Source: Bacteroidales bacterium (lineage in GTDB: Bacteria; Bacteroidota; Bacteroidia; Bacteroidales; UBA10428). From it: a stretch of 64,000 bases of DNA. Positions 34,319-44,179 of the stretch are shown here, piece by piece. The stretch is from positions 1 through 64,000 of the forward strand of contig JAFGOZ010000028.1 of NCBI GenBank assembly GCA_016926235.1, written 5' to 3'. Every line of letters begins with the position of its first letter. The first letter of the stretch is position 1. The notes under the pieces are model-generated. The model ran no database searches and had not been told where the DNA came from. It saw only the letters and a program-made list of their open reading frames with translations. Position numbers and translations under genes: made by a program.

Positions 34319-35686
34319 CTAACGGTTTTCATTTACTATGATTTTCCCTTGGTAGGTCCCTTCCGGTGATGAAATTCGTAATATATAAATCCCCGAATAG
34401 GTATCTGACAGAGAAAATGAATATTCGTGTAAATTACCCGTAACATGAAACTCATCAGTAAGTAAAATTTTGCCACTTAGGTCAAGGATATTCATTGTAT
34501 AATAACCCTCTGGACGATTATTCAGTGTAATATTAAAAGTTCCATCTGAAGGATTTGGATATACCAATATTTGATCCCATACGGAGATGGTGTTTTTATT
34601 TTCAATACCCGTGCAGTTGTTTTTAATAAGTTGCAAAGTATACACCTTACCTCCACAAAGGTCAGATGCATCAAAGCTTATCTTTGATTTACTGTAGAAA
34701 TCCAGGTGTTTTTCCGTGGGTTTCCAATGATAATAATCCCACTGATAAACTGTTTTTTCAAAATAACTTTCATAATCAGGATTATAAGTAGTTTGTCCAT
34801 TGGGTATAAACTCTGTTTCGCTTTTATAGGTTGAATATCCTATTGTTGCGGTGACTTTATTGTCGGGATTTTTTTGATGTTTTGTTAGCCCCGAAACATG
34901 CCAGGCATCATCACTCCATGAAAACTTAATGGTTTCTGTCAAAAGTGAATTCCCATCATAAACCATACTATCTTTGGTGCTGTTGACCCATGCAGAACTG
35001 TCAGTGTTCCATGCAATATATGTACTGGTTATCTTTTTATCTCCCTGATAGGTATATTCGTATTTGGACAAGGGACTTTTGGTTGTACCATTTAAAAACC
35101 CGTATTCATATTTGATAAGGTTATCCATATCGTAGTCCCATGTATAATAATTGGTCATATAATAGGTACCATCTACATACAAAAAATATTTATTTTCCCG
35201 GTAAACAGGCTTATTGCCTTCATAAACAATAGAGTCAATAGCTGTTAAGCGAAATGCGGTATCCTGGTTCTCATATCTGTTCCTTCTGATATTATTCCCA
35301 TTCGCATCATATAAATATACAGTCTTATTTAAGGTCTCGCCCTCCCAAACCCTTATATCTTCCCTTTCCAGGATGTTCCTGTTTACATCGTATGTATACC
35401 TTATTATATCAGCTATAGCAAATTTACCTGAATCACTCATGTAATACTTGTGAATCTCATCCATTGAAGTACTACTCCTGTATATATATTGCCATTTGGT
35501 CTTTACATCCCAACAATTATCTTCATATTGCATGTAATAAGAAGAATCAAGGGTGCCCAAAACATCTGATTTAAGAGTTATTTTTGGTGCATTCTCCTGA
35601 ATTTGTTCCAGACCTGCTTTTTCATTCTGGGCATTTGTGGAGAATATACAAACTGCCCAAATAAAAATAATTGCTTTGTTTTTCAT
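34319..35686 (-). CDS. T9SS-secreted protein with YD-like strand repeats
   Basis: A 455-residue exported protein (signal MKNKAIIFIWAVCIFSTNAQ). Residues of about 55-370 consist of recurrent beta-strand pairs with Tyr/Asp/Asn motifs (IIRYTYDVNRNILE, TVYLYDANGNNIRRN, DSIVYEGNKPVYR, YEYTYQGDKK, DSMVYDGNSLL), resembling the YD-repeat style of surface proteins. The last 70 residues are a T9SS type A sorting domain (ILVYPNPSDGTFNITL, GIYILRISSPEGTYQGKIIV). It heads a three-gene minus-strand set with the SusD-like and ELW-repeat genes. Function unknown. Confidence 0.8.
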   Translation of the reverse strand: MKNKAIIFIWAVCIFSTNAQNEKAGLEQIQENAPKITLKSDVLGTLDSSYYMQYEDNCWDVKTKWQYIYRSSTSMDEIHKYYMSDSGKFAIADIIRYTYDVNRNILEREDIRVWEGETLNKTVYLYDANGNNIRRNRYENQDTAFRLTAIDSIVYEGNKPVYRENKYFLYVDGTYYMTNYYTWDYDMDNLIKYEYGFLNGTTKSPLSKYEYTYQGDKKITSTYIAWNTDSSAWVNSTKDSMVYDGNSLLTETIKFSWSDDAWHVSGLTKHQKNPDNKVTATIGYSTYKSETEFIPNGQTTYNPDYESYFEKTVYQWDYYHWKPTEKHLDFYSKSKISFDASDLCGGKVYTLQLIKNNCTGIENKNTISVWDQILVYPNPSDGTFNITLNNRPEGYYTMNILDLSGKILLTDEFHVTGNLHEYSFSLSDTYSGIYILRISSPEGTYQGKIIVNENR

Positions 35687-35999
35687 AGATGAAATATTAA
35701 TTATTTATTAAAATTACATGTTGTAAACAACAAATTATAACTATTGCCTAAAAAAAGACAAAATTATGATTTTCATTGAATTACGCAAATTTTGGCGCTT
35801 TTAGTTGGTTATATAATTAAATTCACAAAATTCCACTAAAAAACGCTTGGCTTTATAGCATTGGCCACCTCTCCCAAGGGCGGATTCGTACTAACTTTTA
35901 TTTGTGCTTATATTATTATTTAATGGTCCTGCATTCAAAAAATATTAGGATCATTATCATCAAAGGGTAATTTTAACTCACTTATTTTGGTGAATGGTT
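35687..35999. other. Intergenic region, no gene seen
   Basis: 313 bases between two minus-strand genes. A short inverted repeat TGTTGTAAACAACA lies near 35718-35731, and the rest is AT-rich without a coding frame or strong hairpin. It must hold the promoter for the gene starting at 35686 and any terminator for the caspase gene ending at 36000, but neither is distinct. Confidence 0.4.
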
Positions 36000-38321
36000 C
36001 TACTTAACTATCAAAATAAAATCGCTCCCCGGTTCATTATCACCAAACTCCCCAAAACGTGGTTCCGGGTTCACTTTTTCTAAAAACACAAGTATTTCAT
36101 TTAGTGTTACTATACCATCTTCACCTCCATAAGTTCTTAAAGCTTCCAGAAACTGTCGTGCAAATGGTGAGTGATGTCCGGCGCGGCCATCAGGCACATA
36201 CTCCTTACCTCCCGACGTAATATACAACCGGGTTTTATACTTCATTTTTCTTTGAATAAACTCACTTTTAGTCACTTCTTTATAAAGGTCATCTTCAACA
36301 GACCTTGAAGCAATAACGGGATCAAATGTACCTCCAAAACATACATCCAGCACCAGCAAAATATGATCGCAGGGAATATTGTTTACAATGGTACGCAGGT
36401 TTGAATGCGACAGGTAGCTGAGTTTTGATTCATCTGCGTATTTTGAGTCCCGTGCTATAATATACCCTTCTTTGAATACATCATCGAATATGCCATGGCC
36501 TGCAAAGAAAATAACGAGCTTATCATTTGGATTGTATTTCAACGAAGCATAATCACGTAGTTTTGATACCATTTCGTCTAAACCAGGATTAGCAATGAGT
36601 TCTACATTTGCACCATAATTGTTTTTCAGTTCATCCTTAATGGTATTTCCGTCAAATACAGGATTTATTAAATCGCTTACAAATGGATCATCATATTCAT
36701 TCGTTACAAAAAACAATGCATATGTCTTGCCATAGTCACGGCCTGAGTTATCCTTCTCCGCATCTTTGACCGTCATTTCCGGTTTTGTCGGAACATTTTC
36801 CAATGTACGCACTTCTGCAAGAGAGGCAAAAGGATTGATCATGGTCAATGCATATTCTTTTCCAGATGCAGGATGCTTTAACTGGAAGTTCGAATAAGTA
36901 AAACTTTGATTGTCTTTACTAATTTTTTTACTGGCAGTTATAATAGCTTTATTCCAGTTTTCCTTTAAATATTTTGCTTCATCAACAGGAATTTTAACTT
37001 CACAATCTGAACCTAATACTTTAAGTTTATATACCTGTTTATCTGCATCATAACCACTCAATTCATCAATGGAGCAGTAAATCTTTTGCTCTTTTTGTTT
37101 ATAGTTGACCTTATAGTGTTGTTCAATCATTTTCTGAACCTGGGCCAGGGTAACCGATTCCAGCTTTTTCATGCGCGCTTCGTATGCCTCTGATGTTTCA
37201 AACTCATCCCGGGGTGCCGTCAGGTTTTTATCCAATAAAGCCAATATTTTTTCAGCATTATCCCTGGTAAGTACTTTAATTTGGGCAGGAGTAAGTCCAC
37301 CGCCAAGGTAATCTGCTATTACTGCTTTCGTTGAAGGAGTAACTCCTTCTAACTCCCAGATAATAATATCATTCATACTGCTTATAGAAAGATATTTCCC
37401 ATCCTGGCTGAAATAGGCATTGTAGCGTATGGCAACCGGCCGTTCTATGGTCTTTTCAACTTTTATAGCATCTGGTTTATACGACCATATGCGAACCACC
37501 GCATTAATGGTTACTGCCATATATTCGCCATTCGGACTAAATTCAATACTGTAATTTGAACCCACTCCATCTGCAATGGAATCTTTTTTAATGAATTTAT
37601 CCTTGGCCAGCGACCAGATGGTAATTTTATCCGTACAGCCCACCACAAACTCCTGTTTAACAGGATGATATGCTACCGTTTTTAGATAGTATTTCCCATC
37701 AACGATCCGTTGAAAATCAACCACTTTATCTTTAAGTATTTCTTTAATTAAAACGGTCTTATCATTACTTACAGAGATTAAAAAGCGACTGTCATTGCTA
37801 AATGTGAGGTTGTTTGTTCGGGTCTTATGGTCTTCTCCCTTATAAATGAGCTCAAACTTACCATTGGTTATTTTCCAGACATTAATCGTTTTATCATCAC
37901 CGCATGAAGCCAAATATTTACCATCGGGGCTAAATGCTACATCATTGATATCAAAGCTGTGTTCCATAAGCACATCAACTACCACACCCTCGGGAAGTTT
38001 AACAATTGCAATATCTGTAGGACTTTTATACCTGCTCACTGCAAGATATTTTTCATCGGGAGAAAAATCTGCCTGCCCTGCATAATATTTCGCGTCTCCC
38101 TGATGTTCAAATATTGCTTCCCAGTTTTTATTTAATATTTGTACTTCATTTGTGCCAACTGTTATGGCAAAGTAGTTATTGAACGGAGAAAACCGGGCTT
38201 CCATCAGATAACCATCATATCCTTTAAGTTCCTTAAACTCTTTGTATTTAAATTCCTGACCGGAAGCAATAGTAAAAACAATAGAAATAAACGAGACAAG
38301 AAGGAAGAAATGCTTTTTCAT
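36000..38321 (-). CDS. Secreted WD40-caspase (peptidase C14) protein
   Basis: A 773-residue protein with signal peptide (MKKHFFLLVSFISIVFTIASG). The N-terminal part (about 30-345) carries six or seven WD40 repeats (FSPDGKYLASCGDDKTINVWKI is the clearest), a linker domain follows (about 350-510), and a caspase-like C14 domain fills about 525-770. The catalytic dyad is intact: H609 in FFAGHG and C661 in LDVCFGG. Bacterial WD40-caspase fusions (orthocaspases/metacaspase-like) usually act in the cytoplasm; the signal peptide places this one in the periplasm or outside. Substrate and trigger are unknown. It is monocistronic. Confidence 0.88.
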   Translation of the reverse strand: MKKHFFLLVSFISIVFTIASGQEFKYKEFKELKGYDGYLMEARFSPFNNYFAITVGTNEVQILNKNWEAIFEHQGDAKYYAGQADFSPDEKYLAVSRYKSPTDIAIVKLPEGVVVDVLMEHSFDINDVAFSPDGKYLASCGDDKTINVWKITNGKFELIYKGEDHKTRTNNLTFSNDSRFLISVSNDKTVLIKEILKDKVVDFQRIVDGKYYLKTVAYHPVKQEFVVGCTDKITIWSLAKDKFIKKDSIADGVGSNYSIEFSPNGEYMAVTINAVVRIWSYKPDAIKVEKTIERPVAIRYNAYFSQDGKYLSISSMNDIIIWELEGVTPSTKAVIADYLGGGLTPAQIKVLTRDNAEKILALLDKNLTAPRDEFETSEAYEARMKKLESVTLAQVQKMIEQHYKVNYKQKEQKIYCSIDELSGYDADKQVYKLKVLGSDCEVKIPVDEAKYLKENWNKAIITASKKISKDNQSFTYSNFQLKHPASGKEYALTMINPFASLAEVRTLENVPTKPEMTVKDAEKDNSGRDYGKTYALFFVTNEYDDPFVSDLINPVFDGNTIKDELKNNYGANVELIANPGLDEMVSKLRDYASLKYNPNDKLVIFFAGHGIFDDVFKEGYIIARDSKYADESKLSYLSHSNLRTIVNNIPCDHILLVLDVCFGGTFDPVIASRSVEDDLYKEVTKSEFIQRKMKYKTRLYITSGGKEYVPDGRAGHHSPFARQFLEALRTYGGEDGIVTLNEILVFLEKVNPEPRFGEFGDNEPGSDFILIVK

Positions 38322-38381
38322 GATGTGTAATTTAAAAAGCGGAAGATAACCCGAAAGTTAATGAAATGCAATAAAAAGCAT

Positions 38382-38389
38382 TAATTTTG
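38382..38389 (+). promoter_or_regulatory. -7 box for the class IV aminotransferase
   Basis: TAATTTTG fits TAnnTTTG and lies 23 bases before the ATG at 38413. No clear -33 box is found at the expected distance. Confidence 0.45.
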
Positions 38390-38412
38390 GGTACCAATTT
38401 ATGTAAATATTC

Positions 38413-39228
38413 ATGGAAAAGTGTGCGGGTAAGAAATTTATTAAGGACGGACAATTGCTAAGTATTGAAAGATTTGATGCAGAGCTGCAAAGATCAGGAA
38501 TAACTATTTACGAGGTGATGCGCGTAATTCAAGGTATATACCTGTTTCTTCAAGATCATCTTGAGAGGTTGCAAAAATCAGCAGATGTGGCACATATACA
38601 ATTATGGTACAAAGAATCAGATATTATAACCAACCTGAAAACGCTTTCATTAGAAAATAAACTGGAGACTGGAAATGTAAAGCTGGTATTTCATATTTCA
38701 GACAATGCCAAAATATTTATGGCTTATTGCATAGCAAGCAGCTATCCTTCAAAAGAAGTTTATAGACAAGGGGTTAAAACACGTTTGCTGGAAGCAGAAA
38801 GGATCAATCCCAATGTTAAGATTTTTAATCCTTCTTTAAGAAGCAAAGCAGACGCTTTTATTGATGATACAGGTATTTACGAAGCATTATTGGTAAATAA
38901 AAAGGGATACATTACCGAAGGCAACCGCTCAAATGTTTTTTTTATCCACGGTAATGATGTGATTACCCCTCCTGAAGAAGAAGTATTACCAGGCATAACG
39001 CGTGATAAAGTAATAGCATTGTGTGAAAAATTAAAAATAAACCTGCAACAAAAACCTGTTCATATCTCTCAACTTTCAGAATTTACTGCTGTTTTTCTTA
39101 CAGGAACATCACCTAAAGTATTGCCTGTCAGAAACATTCATAATCACAAGTATGTTACAGACCATCCATTGTTAGTGAAATTGATGGATGCTTACAATAA
39201 TGAAATTGACCGGTATATTTCAGGATAA
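38413..39228 (+). CDS. Class IV aminotransferase (IlvE/PabC-like)
   Basis: A 271-residue fold-type-IV PLP enzyme. The PLP lysine is K136 in NVKIFNP, placed by aligning the conserved following segment YEALLVNKKGYITEGNRSNVFFI with D-amino-acid and branched-chain aminotransferases. The C-terminal VLPGITRDKVIALCEKL and FLTGTSPKVLPVRNI segments bind phosphate and substrate. It could be a branched-chain aminotransferase, a D-amino-acid aminotransferase or aminodeoxychorismate lyase. The length (271) fits the lyase/DAAT size class better than BCAT (over 300). No folate genes lie nearby. Confidence 0.85.
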   Translation: MEKCAGKKFIKDGQLLSIERFDAELQRSGITIYEVMRVIQGIYLFLQDHLERLQKSADVAHIQLWYKESDIITNLKTLSLENKLETGNVKLVFHISDNAKIFMAYCIASSYPSKEVYRQGVKTRLLEAERINPNVKIFNPSLRSKADAFIDDTGIYEALLVNKKGYITEGNRSNVFFIHGNDVITPPEEEVLPGITRDKVIALCEKLKINLQQKPVHISQLSEFTAVFLTGTSPKVLPVRNIHNHKYVTDHPLLVKLMDAYNNEIDRYISG

Positions 39229-39234
39229 TGTCTC

Positions 39235-39269
39235 TTTGAGCAAATTCTGGAATAATCTTTGTACTTTCG
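39235..39269 (+). promoter_or_regulatory. Promoter of the 233-residue barrel gene
   Basis: TTTG at 39235-39238 and TACTTTCG at 39262-39269 (one mismatch from TAnnTTTG) are separated by 23 bases, at the long end of the Bacteroidota spacing. The ATG follows 23 bases later, at 39293. Confidence 0.5.
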
Positions 39270-39292
39270 TAACAAAGAATTAACTAAAACAG

Positions 39293-39994
39293 ATGAAAAA
39301 ACTTCTATTCATCATTATACTTTTCGTATTTTCCTGGAATACTATCCATTCACAGGAAAAAAAGAGATATCCTGATGTATATCCCGTTACCAGTGGTGAA
39401 TTTATTTTTTGCAATGGCGATGTTGAAATGAACGGCGAAAACCAGGAAACAAAAATGCGCTTCTCGTTTTTCTTTCATTACGGACAATACTGGCATGTTG
39501 ACCTGAACAACAATTTTGGTTTTTACAGTGGCGGTGCCATCAGGAATGTAGGGCTTAAAACCAAAAATGAAGGAGACTACAATAAAGTAATACGCCGCTC
39601 CTATTCTTTAGGTATGCCTTTTGCGTTTAAGCTGGGATCTTTTGATGATCACTTTTTTGTATTTGGCGGAGCTGAATGCGAATGGATGTTTCATTACAAA
39701 CAAAAATTCTTTAATGATAATGGGAAAAACAAAACATCCGAATGGTTTAGTGACCGCACCAATCCTTTTGCCCCATCGGTATTTGCCGGCATACAGTTTC
39801 CCAAAGGGTTAAACCTTAAATTCAAATACTACCTGGATGACTTTTTAAATAAAGATTATACAGGCAGCGATTTTGGTCAGACAGTTAATTATAGCACGTA
39901 TAAAACCCGGATGTTTTACATATCCATATCCTTTGATTTTAAAACCAAAGAGATCATAAAAAAGAAAGATTCTGTATTGGCTGACCTTAACTAA
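39293..39994 (+). CDS. Predicted small outer-membrane beta-barrel protein
   Basis: A 233-residue protein with signal peptide MKKLLFIIILFVFSWNTIHSQ. The mature part alternates aromatic and polar residues in strands typical of small barrels (MRFSFFFHYGQYWHVDLNNNFGFYSGGAIRNVG, SLGMPFAFKLGSFDDHFFVFGGAECEW, MFYISISFDFKT). The last 18 residues are charged and lie beyond the final strand. The family is not recognised. It is convergent with another small barrel gene at 40118, with an inverted repeat between them. Confidence 0.65.
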   Translation: MKKLLFIIILFVFSWNTIHSQEKKRYPDVYPVTSGEFIFCNGDVEMNGENQETKMRFSFFFHYGQYWHVDLNNNFGFYSGGAIRNVGLKTKNEGDYNKVIRRSYSLGMPFAFKLGSFDDHFFVFGGAECEWMFHYKQKFFNDNGKNKTSEWFSDRTNPFAPSVFAGIQFPKGLNLKFKYYLDDFLNKDYTGSDFGQTVNYSTYKTRMFYISISFDFKTKEIIKKKDSVLADLN

Positions 39995-39999
39995 TGAGA

Positions 40000-40028
40000 A
40001 TTGTTGATTGCCATACAACAATATTTTT
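40000..40028 (+). terminator. Terminator of the 233-residue barrel gene
   Basis: ATTGTTG (40000-40006) pairs with CAACAAT (40016-40022), followed by a short T run at 40024-40028. It starts six bases after the stop codon. A degenerate copy of the GTGCCTTTGTGGC-type repeat with AGCCAC/GTGGCT arms (40032-40037, 40072-40077) follows. Confidence 0.6.
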
Positions 40029-40117
40029 AAAAGCCACTAATCCACCAAATAATCGTTCAAATAGTGCTTTTGTGGCTCCAGCTTTCTCTATGCAATGCGT
40101 GTTTCATCAGGGGTTAA

Positions 40118-40717
40118 CTAAAACCACCCAAATTTAAAAGCTAAAAATGCACCCGGGGAATACAAATCTTCATCTTTGAAACCAAATTTATTCTCATCCG
40201 AACCAAACACAAAACGATAGTTGGCCCCCACACCTAACCTGAAAAACCTGGTAAAATTCATTTCCAGTTCCAATGTTGGATTTAGGACAAATACATTATC
40301 AACTTCGGGAGTATAATTTACACGAAAATCCGAATCATATTCTTCACTAATATTTCCCCAGCCTGTCTGTAAATGTATGGCAGGGTGAAGGGCTTTTTTT
40401 GGCTTGAAGGAATAGCCAAACCAAAAACCACCATGGCCAAAATCAAGATCAATTTCCTGATTATCGCGTACGCCGGTAATATTATTGGTGGATCCTAATC
40501 CATAACCACCGAAAAAGAAATCGCCCACCATAATACCTCCGCCACCGCCCATCATGTGGCAAAACTGGCCATCAAAACTGCTAAAAGTCATAAACGGGCC
40601 ACCAAATCCACTTATACGATAATTCCCATGATCAAAAATGGTCCTGTATCCGTCATCCTGGGCTGAAAGACATGCTGTTAAAGCAACAGCCAGACAAAAA
40701 GCATATAGTTTTTTCAT
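40118..40717 (-). CDS. Predicted small outer-membrane protein, glycine-rich
   Basis: A 199-residue protein with signal peptide MKKLYAFCLAVALTACLSAQ and beta-barrel-like strands ending in an aromatic residue (GAFLAFKFGWF), the outer-membrane insertion signal. A glycine/aromatic-rich stretch (FCHMMGGGGGIMVGDFFFGGYGLG) near residues 50-75 is striking. Segments such as FWFGYSFKPKKALHPAIHLQTGWG and FFRLGVGANYRFVFG look like transmembrane hairpins. The family is not recognised. Confidence 0.65.
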   Translation of the reverse strand: MKKLYAFCLAVALTACLSAQDDGYRTIFDHGNYRISGFGGPFMTFSSFDGQFCHMMGGGGGIMVGDFFFGGYGLGSTNNITGVRDNQEIDLDFGHGGFWFGYSFKPKKALHPAIHLQTGWGNISEEYDSDFRVNYTPEVDNVFVLNPTLELEMNFTRFFRLGVGANYRFVFGSDENKFGFKDEDLYSPGAFLAFKFGWF

Positions 40718-40906
40718 AGTTTTTGTATTTTGAATATAAAATTAGTAATTCTTTTTATTCAAAGACAAGAGTTTTTTTAAAGGGTTGCACAATCGAAGTA
40801 CAAAATTCATCCCTGGAAGATTAAAACTTTCATATCTTAACTCTTATTAATAAATGTCTGGCTTATAATCATTTGTTTATAAAAGATAAATGATTAATTT
40901 TAAATA

Positions 40907-43900
40907 ATGTCTTTTTATAAATCATATTGGAGTGTCATCATATTTCTATTCCATACGCTTATACTATTGGGACAGGAGAACTATTACGGTGATCTGCGAT
41001 TTAATTACATTACGATTGATGAAGGATTGGCAAATAACAAGGTTAATTCCATTTGCCAGGATAAATACGGTTTTATGTGGTTTGGATCCGATGATGGCCT
41101 TAATCGGTATGATGGCCATACGATGCTTACTGTCTATCCTTATATTGAAGACAGTTCCTTTGCCGGATCATACATAATCTTTACTTTGTTTTCCGATTCA
41201 AAAGGACGGCTCTGGGTTGGACTAAAAGACTACCTCGCACTTTATGACGAAATACTCGGAAAATATAAAGAAATAAAATACAGAAATATACGGCTTGAAA
41301 GGATACGCGATTTTTATGAAGATAAAGCAGGTAATGTATGGATTTGCTCGGGACAAGGATTGTTTTATGTTGGATCTGAAGACGATACAGTACATTCCTA
41401 TAGTGCAGAACATGAAGGATTTAACCAGGCAGAAGTATTCTCATTCTATATCGATTCTTGGGGTAATCATTGGATTGGTACCCGGGATAATGGGCTTTTC
41501 TATCATCCTGGAAAAAGTAAAAAGTATTACAAAGTAAACGAAACCAACAATTACCGTATTGAAAATATCATCCAGGATTTTGATAGCACCATATGGATTT
41601 GTACCTATAATAATAATTTGTTTCGATTTCATTACAAAGATTCGGTTTTTTACCCGGTAATAATAAATAAAGACGACCCGTATACGGTACGTACACGCGC
41701 TATTGTTACCGACAAACAAGGCAACCTATGGTTTGGAACCCGAGGGGGGTTATATATGAAGCCGTATGGGAAAGAAGATTTTAAACTTGTTGGACATCCT
41801 TTGTATGATCAGGCAAAAATTTCCAGTTATTCAGTATTTACCATTTTTATTGATAAATCAGACGTCCTTTGGTTGGGAACCTTTGCCGGAGGAGTGAATT
41901 ATGCGGACCTTCATCAAAAGAAATTTCATAATATTGTGCAGGGATCAAACAACCAGGCAGGCCTAAGCGATGGAATTGTATTTGCCGTAATAGAAGACCA
42001 AAAAGAAAGGATATGGGCAGGAACTGCCAACGGAGGTTTAAACAGGATAGATCTGAAAACCGGTAAAATAGACCATTTACTTAAAGAAAATTATAAACCT
42101 GGCAGGATCAGCCTGAATATACATGCCCTGGAAATTTCAGGAGATAACTTGTATTTTGGCACCTTTGGTGATGGGCTGGGTATTCTCAATATAAATACTG
42201 AAAAAGCAACATTTGTAAAGGGACAGGGAGAAGATTGCCAGCTCAAATCGAACAATATTTATTCTTTGCGTTTTGACAGAAATGGCAAATTATGGATAGG
42301 TACAGACGGAGGCCTTTACTCATATTCTAAATCCTGTTTTTCGCTCAATCTGGAAATAAATGACCTGGTAAATGTACTTTTGATGGACAGTAAGGGGTAT
42401 ATATGGGCCGGAACTTTTAATAATGGTCTGTTTGTAAACAAAGGAGATGGTTTTAAACGTGTAAGACAAGATAAACTAAAGGGAAGCATAACGGCTATTC
42501 TGGAAGACAGTAATGGAAAAATATGGTGTGGAGGACAAAATACCGGATTGATTTATTTTGACGATGATACCATTTATAAATATTCAGCAAAACAAGGTCT
42601 GACCAATAATACAGTATATGGAATTTTAGAAGATGATAGCAAGAATTTATGGGTAAGCACGTCTTTTGGTCTATTTAAAATGTATGATATTGTAAATAAT
42701 CCTTTAAATCCTTACCCTCTTGTGACTTACTATGACCGGTTCGATGGCATTGTAAGTAACCAGTTTATTTATGCTTCGTATAGTAAAACATCTTCAGGCA
42801 ACCTGGTATTTGGAAATATAAAAGGGATAACCTATTTCAATCCCAAAGAAATTGAGGTAAATTCACTGGAAATGCCGGTTTTAATAACGGACCTTTATAT
42901 AAACAATACACCGGTCAATCCGGGACAAGTATATAATAATCATATAATTTTGGCCAATCCTATTTACAACACAGACCATCTTATACTTTATCATAATGAA
43001 AATCACTTTACAATATCTTTTGCTTCAATGCATTATGTAAATCCGGGCAAACATTTATTTAAATATATTCTGGAAGGCTTTGATAATGAATGGCATATAA
43101 CAGATGCTTCAAAGCGGTATGCTACATATACAAACTTAAACGGAGGTAATTACATATTTAAAGTTTATGCTGCCAATCATGACGGGATTTGGAGTCATGA
43201 ACCGGCAATATTGCAAATTACTATAATACCTCCTTTCTGGAAAACATGGTGGTTTAAAATTTTGACAATATTAACTTGTATCACGATTATTTTATGGGTT
43301 TATTATCTTCGTTCAAAGCAAATTGAAATACAAAAACGGAAACTGAAAAAGATTGTTGAATTACGAACCTCAGAAATAAATGAGAAAAATACAATACTGC
43401 AATCGCAAACAGAAGAACTAACGGTGCAAAAAGAAAAATTACTGGAAGTAAATAATCAACTGGAAGAACTAAACATTACCAAAGATAAATTTTATTCTAT
43501 TATTGCTCACGACCTGAAAAATCCATTCCAGTCAATTACCGGGTTTTCAGAATTACTGAAAAACAAATATGATCATCTGAATGATGAAAAACGACTGAAA
43601 TACATTGACCTTATATATTCAACATCAAATCATGCATATAATTTACTCGAAAACCTGCTTCAGTGGACACGTTCTCACACAGGCAAAATAGAATTTGTAC
43701 ATGAATCGATCGTTCCAAAAGTAATAGTTGACGATGCACTGGTATACCTGCAATCACAAATAGAAAAAAAGGAAATTAAAGCAAAAAATAAAGTACCTTC
43801 CACATTAAAAATCCTGGCTGACAGAAATAGTATTTATACGATTTTCAGAAACCTAATATCAAACGCCACTAAATATTCATACACGAAAGGAGCAATAGAA

Positions 43901-44179
43901 ATTTCCTTTGATAAGAATGGTATGGATAATATATTTTCTGTAAAAGACTATGGAGAAGGGATGGATGAAAAGACATTGTTATCTTTATTTTTATTAGAAA
44001 AAGGTGTTTCAAAAAAAGGTACTGATGGCGAAACCGGGACAGGGTTAGGATTATTGATATGCAAGGAATTTGTCGAAAAGCATGGCGGAAAAATATGGGC
44101 AGAAAGCACACCCGGCAGGGGAAGCACCTTTTATTTCAAATTGCCTGATGATCCGGCAGGTAATTCCTATTCAAGCTAA
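40907..44179 (+). CDS. Two-component propeller sensor histidine kinase, copy 1
   Basis: A 1090-residue membrane sensor. The signal or anchor (residues 1-22) is followed by periplasmic Reg_prop beta-propeller repeats (about 25-650; GLANNKVNSICQDKYGFMWFGSDDGLNRYDG is the first), a Y_Y_Y domain (about 690-775; HLFKYILEGFDNEWH, YTNLNGGNYIFKVYAANHDG), a TM at about 781-801, a coiled coil, HisKA with phospho-acceptor H868 in IIAHDLKNPFQ, and HATPase with RNLISNATKYS, DYGEGMD and GTGLGLLICKEF. Unlike classical Bacteroides hybrid systems it has no receiver or AraC output domain, so a separate response regulator is required; none lies nearby. Ligand unknown. Confidence 0.93.
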   Translation: MSFYKSYWSVIIFLFHTLILLGQENYYGDLRFNYITIDEGLANNKVNSICQDKYGFMWFGSDDGLNRYDGHTMLTVYPYIEDSSFAGSYIIFTLFSDSKGRLWVGLKDYLALYDEILGKYKEIKYRNIRLERIRDFYEDKAGNVWICSGQGLFYVGSEDDTVHSYSAEHEGFNQAEVFSFYIDSWGNHWIGTRDNGLFYHPGKSKKYYKVNETNNYRIENIIQDFDSTIWICTYNNNLFRFHYKDSVFYPVIINKDDPYTVRTRAIVTDKQGNLWFGTRGGLYMKPYGKEDFKLVGHPLYDQAKISSYSVFTIFIDKSDVLWLGTFAGGVNYADLHQKKFHNIVQGSNNQAGLSDGIVFAVIEDQKERIWAGTANGGLNRIDLKTGKIDHLLKENYKPGRISLNIHALEISGDNLYFGTFGDGLGILNINTEKATFVKGQGEDCQLKSNNIYSLRFDRNGKLWIGTDGGLYSYSKSCFSLNLEINDLVNVLLMDSKGYIWAGTFNNGLFVNKGDGFKRVRQDKLKGSITAILEDSNGKIWCGGQNTGLIYFDDDTIYKYSAKQGLTNNTVYGILEDDSKNLWVSTSFGLFKMYDIVNNPLNPYPLVTYYDRFDGIVSNQFIYASYSKTSSGNLVFGNIKGITYFNPKEIEVNSLEMPVLITDLYINNTPVNPGQVYNNHIILANPIYNTDHLILYHNENHFTISFASMHYVNPGKHLFKYILEGFDNEWHITDASKRYATYTNLNGGNYIFKVYAANHDGIWSHEPAILQITIIPPFWKTWWFKILTILTCITIILWVYYLRSKQIEIQKRKLKKIVELRTSEINEKNTILQSQTEELTVQKEKLLEVNNQLEELNITKDKFYSIIAHDLKNPFQSITGFSELLKNKYDHLNDEKRLKYIDLIYSTSNHAYNLLENLLQWTRSHTGKIEFVHESIVPKVIVDDALVYLQSQIEKKEIKAKNKVPSTLKILADRNSIYTIFRNLISNATKYSYTKGAIEISFDKNGMDNIFSVKDYGEGMDEKTLLSLFLLEKGVSKKGTDGETGTGLGLLICKEFVEKHGGKIWAESTPGRGSTFYFKLPDDPAGNSYSS

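Noticed and set aside
36000..38321. Anti-phage caspase-type defence module (gasdermin or CRISPR-linked)
   Set aside because: No gasdermin, CRISPR or effector partner is adjacent, and the protein has an export signal.
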